Below are positions 46,463 through 57,109 of a DNA stretch of 64,000 bases, piece after piece. The translations under genes and the position numbers were made by a program. Below the pieces are notes generated by a model. The model ran no database searches. It saw only the letters and a list, made by a program, of their open reading frames with translations, and was not told where the DNA came from. Positions within the stretch are counted from its first letter, which is position 1. Each line of letters begins with the position of its first letter. The stretch spans positions 40,019,375 to 40,083,374 of the forward strand of contig NC_080181.1 of the NCBI RefSeq assembly GCF_950295315.1, written 5' to 3'. This stretch comes from Erinaceus europaeus. Its lineage: Eukaryota > Chordata > Mammalia > Eulipotyphla > Erinaceidae.

Positions 46463-46507
46463 TCTCTATTCTATTCTATTCTATTCTATTCTATTCTATT
46501 CTATTCT
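46463..46507. repeat. (TTCTA)n microsatellite
   Basis: About nine TTCTA units in phase. Three overlapping frames reading YSILF repeats are artefacts. Confidence 0.95.
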
Positions 46508-46581
46508 GTTCTTATATTATATTCCATCTACTAGTGAGGTCATCTGGTATTCATCCTCCTCTAGTTTATGTCTCTTCTGGT

Positions 46582-46697
46582 GGGGGTAGATAGCTTGATG
46601 GTTATGCAAAAATACTACTGCCTGAGGCTCCAAAGTTCTGGGTTCAGTTCAATCTCCCCACACCACTGTAGGTCAAACCTGAGTAGTGCTCTTGTGG
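46582..46697 (+). mobile_element. S3 SINE
   Basis: 'gatagcttgatggttatgca', 'caaagttctgggttcagttc' and 'ctgagtagtgctcttgtgg'. Confidence 0.75.
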
Positions 46698-47584
46698 AAA
46701 ACGAACAAAGATGCCTTTGAGCTTCTGGATCCTGTCTCCAACAGTGTATGTCCTATACCATTCAGTAAACTGGGGGTTCATTCACTTTCTCCTGTGGCCC
46801 TGAGGGTCTCTGTTCATACCTCTGCCCACTGGCTGCTCCTGCAGATCCAACCTCTGGGTGCTGAGCAGGGGGACGGAAGCACTAGTCTTTCTGTTGCTTT
46901 CTGTTCCTGTGAGCACAGTCTGGCCATTGGCAGCTGCTGAACCAGCCTCTAGTTGTTTGGTTGCTTCCAGAAAGAGAGGATGGGCATAGCACAGAATCAC
47001 CAATAGCATCTTGGGCTCTAGACTTGGACATTCTAATCAACCAGCTTGCTTCCTTCTTCCCACATGTCTCTTCCTCTTCCCATTGCAGCTACTAAACTGT
47101 GTCTCCCTAGCATGCCTGTTTGGGACACATTACCTTAGTTATGTTCTCTCTCATTCAGTTTTCCAGTAGAGATGCCTGCTTACTCAGTTTTCTTGGCCCT
47201 GGGCAGTTTTCTTTTCTTCCTTGCCTCATCACTGCCTCTAAGCAGGCTTATGGTACAACATCATTCTGGCATCAGCAGAAAGCCCTCCTGCTCCTCTACC
47301 CATCTCTGCTTTGTGTCATCCACTACTTTCATTCTGAGTGTTTCTTCTAGTTTGCAATCATTGTCTAAATTCAGCTTTAATTTTAGGGGTATAGCAACCA
47401 CACCTTTCTTTTTACCTTTGTCTTATTTATTTACTTATGGAACTGGAGTCTCATCCATGTGAATTTACTTCTTCAGGTCAGTTTTTTTAAAAATTCATAT
47501 AGGGAGGCAGAGAAAAGAAAATTTACTATGGTATTCTCTTCCTTTTTCCTCCCTTTCTCCTCTTCTTTCTTTTTTTTTCTTTCC
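46698..47584. other. Unidentified, relatively GC-rich sequence
   Basis: 46700-47460 has no match to other families here and a composition unlike the AT-rich surroundings. Frames on both strands are under 100 codons with no recognised domain. It could be old single-copy DNA. Confidence 0.45.
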
Positions 47585-47803
47585 TTTTAATCTTTATTAA
47601 AAGTTTTTAGTATCTTTATTTACTTATTGGTTAGAGACAGCCAGAACTGAGAGGAAACTGTTGATAAAGAGACATAGAGACACCTGCAGCCCTGCTTCAC
47701 CACTGGCAAAGCTTTCCACATGCAGGTGGGGACCAGGGGTGTGAATGAGGTTTTTGCACATTGTAACATGTGCTCTCAATCAGGTACATCACCACCCTGC
47801 CCT
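47585..47803 (-). mobile_element. S1 SINE
   Basis: 'tatttacttattggttagag', 'gccctgcttcaccactggca', 'atgcaggtggggaccagggg' and an end resembling 'catcaccaccctgccc'. Confidence 0.86.
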
Positions 47804-47814
47804 TTTTCTTTCTT

Positions 47815-47947
47815 TTCTTTATTTTTGTTTATTTATTTTTATCCAGAACACTTCTTATGGTGATATGGGGAACTGAATGTGGGGACCTCAGTCTCAGGAA
47901 TGAAAGTACTTTTGCCTAACCACCATGCCATCTCCCTGACCCTACCA
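47815..47947 (-). mobile_element. S3 SINE, target of the LTR element insertion
   Basis: 'cttatggtgatatggggaac' and 'ccaccatgccatctccctga' are reversed S3. Its right end carries the CTACCA site duplicated by the LTR element. Confidence 0.78.
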
Positions 47948-48352
47948 TGTTGTTTTCGCCAGGCTGGCTTCACGGGCAGGTAATAGACGACCAGGGACTC
48001 ATGGTTGAGCTGTAGGCAGTATCTCTTTATTCATGCAGGACGCAGCACAATCTAAGCCGAGATAAGCTAAACTAAACTATTACAAACAATCTTGTCCTTA
48101 TAAATATACTAGCCCAGTAGGGTGGGAACAGGATGCGACGCAGAGAGGGTGGAGAGAAAAGTGACCAGTGAAAATCAGGGTATGACAAGGAGAGGGGGCG
48201 GAGCAAAAACATATCATGAACCAGTGGGGATTGAACCAATGCCCTGCAGTGGTTATGTAAATAGAATACAGTAGTTATGTAAATAGAATACAGTGTTAAG
48301 CAGGGGGGATTAAACTAATGAAACAGAAGGGGTTTTTAGAAGCATACCAACA
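47948..48352 (-). repeat. 3' LTR of the LTR retrotransposon
   Basis: 405 bp, TGTTGG...CAACA on the element strand with matching inverted ends. A TATA-like TATATTTATAAGG lies at about 48097-48109 and the AATAAA signal at 48026-48031 (minus), giving a short U3-R-U5 order. A 22-bp direct repeat containing TTATGTAAATAGAATACAG lies at 48254-48297 in U3. Confidence 0.93.
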
Positions 48353-48356
48353 ATTG

Positions 48357-48369
48357 CCCCTTTCTTTTT
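48357..48369 (-). other. Polypurine tract
   Basis: AAAAAGAAAGGGG on the element strand, four bases before the 3' LTR, the usual plus-strand primer position. Confidence 0.85.
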
Positions 48370-48480
48370 AACTAATGGCCATAGTATCAGGATTGTGGGG
48401 CGTTTTCAAAAGAACTGGCATAAGACATGGAAAACAAAATAGGAGAGCAGCAAGAACCAGTGTGATGCCAAGGGGAACAT

Positions 48481-48635
48481 TTCTTGCCTCAAAGGGCAAG
48501 GTCTCGCAGGTGAAAGGGCATTTCTTGCCTCTGGGAGCGCTTCATGCCTCTGGGGGCATTTCTTGCCTCAAAGAGCGTTTCCTGCCTCTGTGGGCATCTC
48601 TTGCCTCTTGGGGCACTTCATGCCTCTGTGGGCAT
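48481..48635. repeat. ~19-bp tandem array inside the LTR element
   Basis: Variants of TTCTTGCCTCTGGGGGCA recur at about 48481, 48522, 48541, 48560, 48579, 48599 and 48617; six are contiguous with a period of 18-20 bp. The frame at 48375-48764 reading through it has no recognised domain. Confidence 0.88.
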
Positions 48636-49676
48636 AACCTAATAAGGAGGGGGAGTTTTCCACCTCTGGGGGCAGAGCCTGCAGGCAAGGGAACATGGTC
48701 TATAAAGTCTCAAGGCAATTGGCTGAAGTTAGTCTTTGAGAAACACAGCAGCGTGTACCAGTAAGTCCGATGGAGGTGTCAGTCCAAAGTAGCTGACCAC
48801 AGAAGAAAATGCCAAGGGATGAAATGCTGCACTTCTGTCTCGATGGGGAATGTCGGCCACCAGAATTCTGCTTTTCTGTAGAGAGTGATCTTTGGAGTCT
48901 GTGAATCTGTTTCTTCAGGTCCTGCCAGGTCACATCATTGGTTTCCGGGGGTGTTTTGTAGTCATTCCATCTTGTGGGCAATGTCAGAGAACTGGATCCA
49001 AATGGATTTCCAGGAATTCCATTTGAGTAGATGCTTTTTCATGTGAAGACTTGACAGCTGAAATTCACTTACTTGTCAAATAAAACTTGTAGCAGATTAA
49101 AAGTTTACTATAATTGATAACTCCATTATAATTGTAAGTCCTTTCTAGTATGATTTTAAGGTTGTTTAAACAGTTTAAACTCAATAAAATGTGGAAAGGT
49201 AAACAGAAGAACCACGGTAGAAGCCTCAGGCATGAGAATAATTAACATAATCATTCCACTATCTGCCCCACCCATAACTCATACCGTTTCAGGATGTAAA
49301 AAAGAAATCAAAGGAGGGAAAAACAATTTTTTGGATTGTTTCTGGATGTCTCTAGAAATCATGGCTGCGTCCAACATTTTTTTTTAAGTCAATGTCAAGC
49401 AAAAATTCAGTCATTCAAATCACTCTCTTACGAAACACAACTTGAACCAGATTATGCAGATCTCACCATGTAGTATCATGAGTCCCCGGAAGGCGTCCTA
49501 ATCCAAAAAACTCCTCGAAATTCCATTTAGGGTGCTTCTGACTGTTCCTGCATCAGGCACCCATTTTTAAAAGTGTCTTCCCATCAAAGAAAGAATCCAA
49601 TCAGCAGAGTAGAACTAACCACGTGTCTCCATTCTTGGGGACTGCCAGGGTACTGGAGAACGTTCCTCAAGTTAGA

Positions 49677-49943
49677 GTAGTCCTTCTCCATGGGAAACAT
49701 GTGGGAAGAAGTCCAGAAAGTCTCAGTGGAAATCCCCATGCATATCCCAAGGTCTGCGATCACGGTCATAAAGAACCAAATTGTGGCCCGGAGCAAAATG
49801 TAGTCCTTTTTCTAAGGAAACATGGGAGAGGGAATCCAGAAAGTCCAAGGAGAAATCTCCATGCATCTCCCAAGCTCTATGATTAGGGTCACAAGAAACC
49901 AAAGTTCCCGGTCAGGGAAACAAAGTGTGGCCCAGAGCAAAAT
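49677..49943. repeat. Diverged tandem duplication inside the LTR element
   Basis: 49677-49801 and 49802-49943 align, both with 'tccagaaagtc', 'catgcat(a/c)tcccaag' and 'tgtggccc(g/a)gagcaaaatgt'. The second unit has about 20 extra bases near 49905. Confidence 0.85.
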
Positions 49944-50074
49944 GTTCCAGAGACAGAGTAACTGTCTCATGATGAAACAGTAGAGGCTTTGGCAAACCTC
50001 TTCATAAGCAGAAGAGAAGACCATAGTGCATAGGTAGGCAAAGTCTTCACTTATCTGGGAGTTGTGCAGGTCCG

Positions 50075-50092
50075 GTCCCATCTGGGTCGCCA
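50075..50092 (-). other. Primer-binding site, Arg-tRNA-like
   Basis: The element strand reads TGGCGACCCAGATGGGAC two bases after the 5' LTR. From memory this matches the 3' end of tRNA-Arg(CCT) apart from a few bases after TGGC. The tRNA identity is inference; the position and TGG start fit a retroviral PBS. Confidence 0.82.
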
Positions 50093-50094
50093 TA

Positions 50095-50518
50095 TGTTGT
50101 TTTAGCCGGGCTATGTTGTTTTCAACAGGCTGGCTTCACGGGTGGGTAACAGACGACCCGGGACTCATGGCTGGGTTGTACGCAGTATCTCTTTATTCAT
50201 GCAGGACGCAGCGCAATCTATACCAAGCTAAGTTAAACTAAACTACTACAAACAATCTTGTCCTTATAAATATACTAGCCCAGTAGGGTGGGAACAGGAT
50301 GCAACACAGAGAGGGTGGAGAAAAAAGTGACTGGTGAAAATCAGGGTATGACAAGGAGAGGGGGCATAGCAAAAGCATATCATGAACCAGTGGGGATTGA
50401 ACCAATGCCCTGCAGTGGTTATGTAAATAGAATACAGTAGTTATGTAAATAGAATACAGTGTTAAGTAGGGGGGATTAAACTAATGAAACAGAAGGGGTT
50501 TTTAGAAGCATACCAACA
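50095..50518 (-). repeat. 5' LTR of the LTR retrotransposon
   Basis: 424 bp, same organisation as the 3' LTR: TATA-like box at 50263-50275, AATAAA at 50192-50197 (minus). It is 19 bp longer because the U5 end (TGTTGTTTT on plus) is duplicated at 50095 and 50114. Confidence 0.93.
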
Positions 50519-50559
50519 CTACCACCTTTCCTTTATCTTGAATACATCTTTTAAAAAAT

Positions 50560-50765
50560 TAAATATATATGCTTTCTATTTGATTGGACAGAGAGAAATT
50601 ACGAGAGGAGGGAGAGATTGTGAAGGAGAGAGAAAGACAGACTACCTGCAGACCTACTTCATGGTTCCTGAAGTGACCCCTAGCAGGTGGGAAGAAGAGT
50701 CTCAAACCCAAGTCCTTGTGCTTAGTAAAGTGTGAGCTCAGCTGAATGTGCCACCACCCAGGGCC
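50560..50765 (-). mobile_element. S1/S2-type SINE
   Basis: 'ttgattggacagagagaaat', 'gacctacttcatggttcctg', 'ctcaaacccaagtccttgtg', end 'gtgccaccacccagggcccc'. Confidence 0.82.
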
Positions 50766-51547
50766 CCTCTTTAGTACATTTTTAAAGTCCTGATGAGTGT
50801 GGCACACAGAAGGTGATAGCTAGATGTCTACATAGAGTGGGCGTAGTTCACTGCCTTGCGACTATTGCAAGAACACAACTTCTTCCCAGGACCCACACTG
50901 TCAAGGTCTGTTCCCCTTGATCCCCTCCTGGTGAATTAAATGCACTGATTTCTTGGGAAGCTGTTGTTTCCCGCAGCTTTCTGAAGCATCCAGTTCTGTT
51001 GTTGTGCTTTTTCTTTTTGATTGTTGCTGTTCACCAAATATTAAGAACAGCCCTTACAAAATTGCTTGGCATCATTAAAATGATCCTTTTAGGGAACCCA
51101 AAGAGGTGTTTTTTTTTCTTTTGCCATTTTTACAATGGGATTAATATCAGTAAAGTGGTTAACCCCCTACATTATATCAATCAGTGCTGACAAACACAAT
51201 CCCTAGAGTCCAGAGGAAAGCATATGATATAGAGTCGTGTTTCATATCATGGTCCTACTGTGCCTTGAGTGCATCTCTGCACAGCGTGAAGTTTTAGTCT
51301 ATCACCTCTGTGCATATGAATGCATCTATGCTTTGAAATTAGCCATGACTTAAAGTTTATTTAATTTCCCTTTTGGAATATTTTGCCATCCACAGGAGGG
51401 CAGGCCACAGAGCCCAATTACACTTTTTACATCATACTGTTTCTTTCCTGTTAGCTTACCTTAATACTACCAGTTCCTAGGAGCCAGGTGGTTGCAATGG
51501 CAAGCCATCTTCAGGGACCTGACAAATAAATAAGGTTAATAATGTAG
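50766..51547. other. No recognised feature
   Basis: No family match; T-runs at about 51109-51120. Confidence 0.45.
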
Positions 51548-51775
51548 GGGCTGGGTGGTGAGGCACCTGGTTGAGTGAGTGCACATTCCAGTGCACATGG
51601 GGCTGGGTTTGAGCACCTGGTCCGCATCTGCAGGGGAAAGGCTTTGTGAGTGGTGAAGTAATGTTGCAGGTGTCTCTCTGTATTTCTGCCTCTCTCACCC
51701 CCTTTCCCCTCGATTTCTGGCTGTCTCTATCCAACAAATAAATAAAAGTAATACAAAATTTAAAAATAGGCTTTC
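51548..51775 (+). mobile_element. S1 SINE directly 5' of the L1
   Basis: 'gggctgggtggtgaggcacc', 'ttgagcacctggtccgcatc', 'ttctggctgtctctatccaa' and an AATAAATAAAAG tail running into the L1 5' end. Confidence 0.88.
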
Positions 51776-52563
51776 TCTCCTCTCCTCTCCTCTCTTCTCT
51801 CTTCTCCTCTCTTCTCCTTTCTTCTCCTCTCTTCTCCTCTCCTCTCTTCTCCTCTCCTCTGCTCTCCTCGCCTCTCCCGGATCAACTAGGAATGCCAAAG
51901 GAGACCACCCGGGACCAAAACAAGACAGGACTAGAATGACCACAGGAACCCAGTAAATCACCAGTGAGTACAAACACGTGTGGCTGGTGACAGAGAGGAG
52001 CCTAAGGAGAGATTAAGTGACTACTAACAGTTCAGCAGTTTATCAGTTGAGATACCACCTCCAGTCTGCTCCACCAACAAGGGGACAGCTTAAGGGAGGA
52101 GAGGACTCCCCAGAGATTCATCAAATGCAGCTCTGAGTCTCCATTACTACTACCCTCAGAATCTGGAGCAGCGACAGGGAGGGACACCAGGGGACAGAGA
52201 TCTAACTGGGAAACTCAGGAGAAGACCTATACCTCAGTGGGATAGCTGAGGGGCTGTGAAAGTCTCTTTGCATAACCACTGGATTATCTCTGCCACACAC
52301 TGATTTATCTCTTGGTCAGGAGTCAGTGATTAAGCTAAGAAGCCTATTGATAGTTTAAAAGCCCTCAGGCTCCCATAGCCTACAGGGAAGAAAAAAAAAG
52401 AGGCTTTTAAACCACTGAGCTCCAATTCAGGGATTGAAACAACTGTTAACTTCCACCACTGTGAACCCTTTAATTAATTTACTTAGACACAAGTCAATCC
52501 AGGCAATAGTGATCAATAATTTGAAAAGTACTGATAAAGGGAACTCATAACATAATATATAAA
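51776..52563 (+). promoter_or_regulatory. L1 5'UTR, copy 2
   Basis: It starts with about 100 nt of CTCTC/CTTCTC units, then 'cccggatcaactaggaatg'. It aligns with 1809-2551 in reverse. The promoter role is inferred from family knowledge. Confidence 0.72.
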
Positions 52564-53524
52564 ATGGTTAAAACAACAAGAAAAACTATTGGAGAAACGA
52601 ACCAGGACAAGAGTCTAGCTAAAAGTCCTCCAGAGGGTGAAGCAAAAAATAATGAGTTCAACATCCAAACATTAGCTAAGGAAATAATAACAGGAGTGAG
52701 TAAAGAATTTGAAAAAATTGTAATCAGAAATGCAGGAACAACAAATGAGAATATGGAAGAAAATACTAATTATCTCATGGTTATTAGAGAGCTGAAAGCT
52801 GAAATTGCTGAGCTAAGAATGCAACTAGTTGAACAAGCTAAAACAGTATCAGAGCAGGGCAACAAAATAGATGAACTCCAGAAAACAGTAGAGGGCAGAG
52901 AGAATAGAATCAATGAGGCTGAAGATAGAATCAGCAAGAGTGAGGATGAATTAGAGACAACTAAAAAAGAAGAGATCTCAAATAGAGATTAAGAGATGCT
53001 GAAAACAATAACAGAGTCCTATGGGATGACTTCAAAAAAACAATATATGCATTATTGGCATACCAGAGGAAGAAAGAGAAGTAGAGGAAGAAAGCATTTT
53101 CCAGGCCATAATAGCTGAAAACTTCTCTAGTCTAGACAACATCAAAGACATAAATATTCAAGAAGCCCAGAGGGTCCCAAACAGAATTAACCCAGACCTA
53201 AAGACACCAAGACATATCATACTTAGAATGGAAAGGAATAAGGATAAAGAAAGGATCCTGAAGGCTGCAAGAGAAAAAGAGAGTCACCTACAGAGGAAAA
53301 CCTATAAGATCAGCAACAGACTTCTCCACACAAACACTACAGGCCAGAAGAGAATGGCAAGATATCTATCAAGTGCTCAATGAGAAAGGCCAAGAATACA
53401 ATATCCTGCTAGACTGTCATTCAGACTAGATGGAGGCATCAAAACCTTCTCAGACAAGCAAAAGTTGAAGGACACAACCATCACCAAGCCTGCCCTGAAA
53501 GAAGTTCTGAAAAGTCTCCTATAA
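52564..53524 (+). pseudogene. L1 ORF1, frameshifted
   Basis: The start codon is intact at 52564 and 142 codons are open, covering the basic N-terminus and the coiled-coil ('ELKAEIAELRMQL'). The frame is lost near 52960-52990 within A-rich code, and further indels lie near 53030 and 53385. The RRM and C-terminal domains are readable in other frames ('RHIILRMERNKDKERILKA', then the end at a TAA at 53522-53524). Expected product: the L1 RNA-binding trimer protein, about 320 residues. Confidence 0.9.
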
Positions 53525-53580
53525 ACAACCAAACCACCATAAATAGGACATATATCAAAACACTCTAAAACTCTACAAGA

Positions 53581-56500
53581 ATGGCATTAAAATATCTTCA
53601 ATCTTTGATATCAGTAAATGTTAATGGCCTGAATTCACCTATTGAAAGACACAGAGTAAGAAGATGGATCAGAAAACACAACCCAACAATATGCTGTCTA
53701 CAGGAAACCCACCTAACTCAACAAGACAAACACAGACTTAAAGTGAAAGGATGGAAAAATATCATACAAGCCAATGGCCCACAAAAAAGGGCAGGAACAG
53801 ATATTCTCATATCTGACATGATAGACTTTAAAATAGATAAGATTAAAAAAGATAGGAATGGACACTACTTAATGCTCAGAGGATCAGTCAATCAAGAAGA
53901 CTTAACAATTATTAACATCTATGCACCCAATGAGAAGCCATCTAAATACATCATCCCAAGCATCTTCTCAGACCACAGTGGAATTAAACTAACACTTAAC
54001 AATCAACAAAAGATTAATAACAGTCCCAAAATGGGGAAGCTCAACAGTACACTTCTTAACAACTTCTGGGTCAAAGAGGAAATCAAGGAAGAAATCAAAA
54101 TGTTTCGAGAGTTCAATGAAAATGAAGACACAAGCTATCAAAATATTTGGGACACAGCTAAAGCAGTCCTAAGAGGGAAGTTCATAGCTATACTAGCACA
54201 CATTAGGAAACAAGAAAAAGCACAAATAAAAAGCCTGATTGAACACCTTAAAGACCTAGAAGAACAACAACAAGGAACCCTAAAGCAACCAGAAGGACAG
54301 AAATCATTAAAGTTAGGGCAGAAATAAATAACATTGAGAATAGGAAAACCATACAAAAGATCAACGAAAGTAAATGTTGGTTCTTCGAAAGAGTAAACAA
54401 AATCGACTAACCTTTAGCCAGACTCACAAAACAAAAAAGGGAGAAGACCCAAATAAATCAGATAGTAAATGAAAGAGGAGATATCACAACAGACAACGCA
54501 GAAATTCAACATATCATGCGAGGCTTCTATGAACAACTATATGCCACCAAGCTAGAGAACCTGGAAGAAATGGACGATTTCCTAGATACCTACCAACTTC
54601 CAAAACTAAGTAAAGAGGAAGTGGATAACATGAACAGGCCCATCACAGGTAACAAAATTGAAACAGTTATCAAAAATCTCCCCAAAAATAAAAGTCCTGG
54701 ACTGGATGGTTTTACAAATGAATTCTATAAAACCTTGAAAGAAGAACTAATACCTCTACTTTTAAAAGTCTTCCAGAAGACTGAAGACACTGGAATACTC
54801 CCTACCAGCTTCTATGAAGCCAACATCACCTGATACCAAAAGCAGACAAGGACACAACCAAAAAAGAAAACTACAGACCAATAGCTCTGATGAACATAGA
54901 TGCAAAAATATTTAACAAAATTCTAGCCAACCGGATACAGCAGTATATCAAAAAGATTGTTCATCATGACCAAGTGAGGTTTATCCCATGCATGCAAGGT
55001 TGGTTTAATATACGTAAATCAATCAATGTGATCCACCATATCAGCAAAAGCAAGACCAAAAACCACATGGCAATATCAATAGATGCAGAGAAAGCCTTTG
55101 ACAAAATCCAACATCGCTTTATGATCAAAACACTACAAAAAATGGGAATAGATGGAAAATTCCTGAAGATAGTGGAGTCTATATATAGCAAACCTACAGC
55201 CAACATCATACTCAATGGTGAAAGACTGGAAGAATTTCCACTCAGATCAGGTACTAGACAGGGATGCCCACTATCACCATTTCTATTCAACATAGTGTTG
55301 CAAGCTACTGCCATAGCAATCAGGCAGGAGCAAGGAATTAAAGGGATACAGATTGGAAGAGAAGAAGTCAAACTCTCCTTATTTGTAGATGACATGATAG
55401 TATACATGGAAAAACCTAAGGAATCCAGCAAGAAGCTTTTGGAAATCATCAGGCAGTACAGTAAGGTGTCAGGCTACAAAATTAACATTCAAAAGTCAGT
55501 GGCATTCCTCTATGCAAACACTAAGTTAAAAGAAATTGAAATCCAGAAATCAATTCCTTTTACTATAGCAACAAAAACAATAAAATATCTAGGAGTAAAT
55601 CTAACCAAGGAAGTGAAAGACTTGTATACCGAAAATTATGAGTCACTACTCAAAGAAATTGAAAAAGACACAAAGAAGTGGAAAGATATTCCATGTTCAT
55701 GGGTTTGAAGAATTAACATCATCAAAATGAATATATTACCCTGAGCCATCTACAGATGTAATGCTATCCCCATCAAGATCCCAAGCACATTTTTTAGGAG
55801 GATAGAACAAATGCTACAAATGTTTATCTGGAACCAGAAAAGACCTAGAATTGCCAAAACAATCTTGAGAAAAAAGAACAGAACTGGAGGCATCACACTC
55901 CCAGATCTCAAATTGTATTATAGGTACATTGTCATCAAAACTGCTTGGTACTGGAACATGAACAGACACACTGACCAGTGGAATAGAATTGAGACCCCAG
56001 AAATGAGGCCCCACACCTATGGACATCTAATCTTTGACAAAGGGGCCCAGACTATTACATGGGGAAAGCAGAGTCTCTTCAACAAATGGTGTTGGAAACA
56101 ATGGGTTGAAACATGCAGAAGAATGAAACTGAATCACTGTATTTCACCAAATACAAAAGTAAATTCCAAGTGGATCAAGGACTTGGATGTTAGACCACAA
56201 ACTATCAAATACTTAGAGGAAAAATATTGGCAGAACTCTTTTCTGCATAAATTTTAAAGACATTTTCAACGAAACGAATCTAATTACAAAGACTAAGGAA
56301 AGTATAAACCTATGTGACTACATCAAATTAAAAAGCTTCTTTACAGCAAAAGAAACCACTACCCAAACCAAGAGACCCCTCACAGAATGGGAGAAGATCT
56401 TTGCATGTCATACATCAGATAAGAGTTTAATAACCAATATATATAAAGAGCTTGCCAGACTCAACAACAAGACAACAAATAACCCCATCCAAAAATGGGG

Positions 56501-57109
56501 GGAGGACTTGGACAGAATATTCACCACAGAAGAGATCCAAAAGGCCAAGAATCACATGAAAAATGCTCCAAGTCTCTGATTGTCAGAGAAATGCAAATAA
56601 AGACAACAGTGAGATATCACTTCACTCCTGTGAGAATGTCATACATCAGAAAAGGTAACAGCAGCAAATGCTGGAGAGGATGTGGGGTCAAAGGAACCCT
56701 CCTGCACTGCTGGTGGGAATGTCAATTGGCCCAGCCTCTGTGGAGAACAGTCTGGAGAACTCTCAGAAGGCTAGAAATGGACCTACCCTATGACCCTGCA
56801 ATTCCTCTCCTGGGTATTTATTCTAAGGAACCCAACACATCCATCCAAAAACATCTGTGTACACATATGTTCTTGGCAGCACAATTTGTAAGAGCCAAAA
56901 CCTGGAAGCAACCCAGGTGTCCAACAACAGATGAGTGACTGAGCAAGTTGTGGTATATATACACAATGGAATACTACTCAGCTGTAAAAAATGGTGACTT
57001 CACCATTTTCAGCTGATCTTGGATGGACCTTGAAAAAATCATGTTGAGTGAAATAATTAAGAAACAGAAGGATGAATATGGGATGATCTCACTCTCAGGC
57101 CGAAGTTGA
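53581..57109 (+). pseudogene. L1 ORF2 (endonuclease-reverse transcriptase), multiply broken
   Basis: It begins 57 bp after ORF1. The first 248 codons hold the endonuclease start (NVNGLN, 'CLQETHL') and its final SDHS motif, but the middle, including the GDFN catalytic motif, is missing through an in-frame 291-bp deletion at about 53951. Then follow a frameshift near 54270, a stop at 54408-54410, a one-base loss near 54829, the reverse transcriptase core (54890-55708; '[10 protein letters not shown]', active-site box FVDD at 55382-55393), stops at 55706-55708 and 55742-55744, and a C-terminal CX3CX7HX4C knuckle near 56670-56724. There is a further stop at 57014-57016 before the natural end at 57107-57109. 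Confidence 0.93.

Larger units (their letters stand above)
47948..50518 (-). mobile_element. Complete non-autonomous LTR retrotransposon (ERV-like)
   Basis: A 2,571-bp unit bounded by two direct LTRs and flanked by CTACCA on both sides (47942-47947 and 50519-50524). On the minus strand it shows in order the 5' LTR, a 2-nt spacer, a primer-binding site, about 1.74 kb of interior, a polypurine tract and the 3' LTR. No frame longer than about 130 codons exists inside, and none resembles gag, protease, polymerase or envelope, so movement would have needed proteins in trans. A 6-bp duplication is typical of betaretrovirus-like (class II) integrases; that class assignment is inference. LTRs differ at roughly two dozen sites by hand count (about 6%), so it is not recent. 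Confidence 0.93.

Noticed and set aside
48375..48764. 129-codon frame inside the LTR element
   Set aside because: It lies antisense to the element and spans the 19-bp array; no gag- or accessory-like motif.
49812..50093. 93-codon minus frame starting at the PBS, as a candidate gag start
   Set aside because: Its first residues are encoded by the primer-binding site itself and the rest has no gag-like feature.
47948..50518. Two independent solo LTRs in tandem
   Set aside because: A single 6-bp TSD flanks the pair, and a PBS and polypurine tract sit correctly between them, so it is one element.
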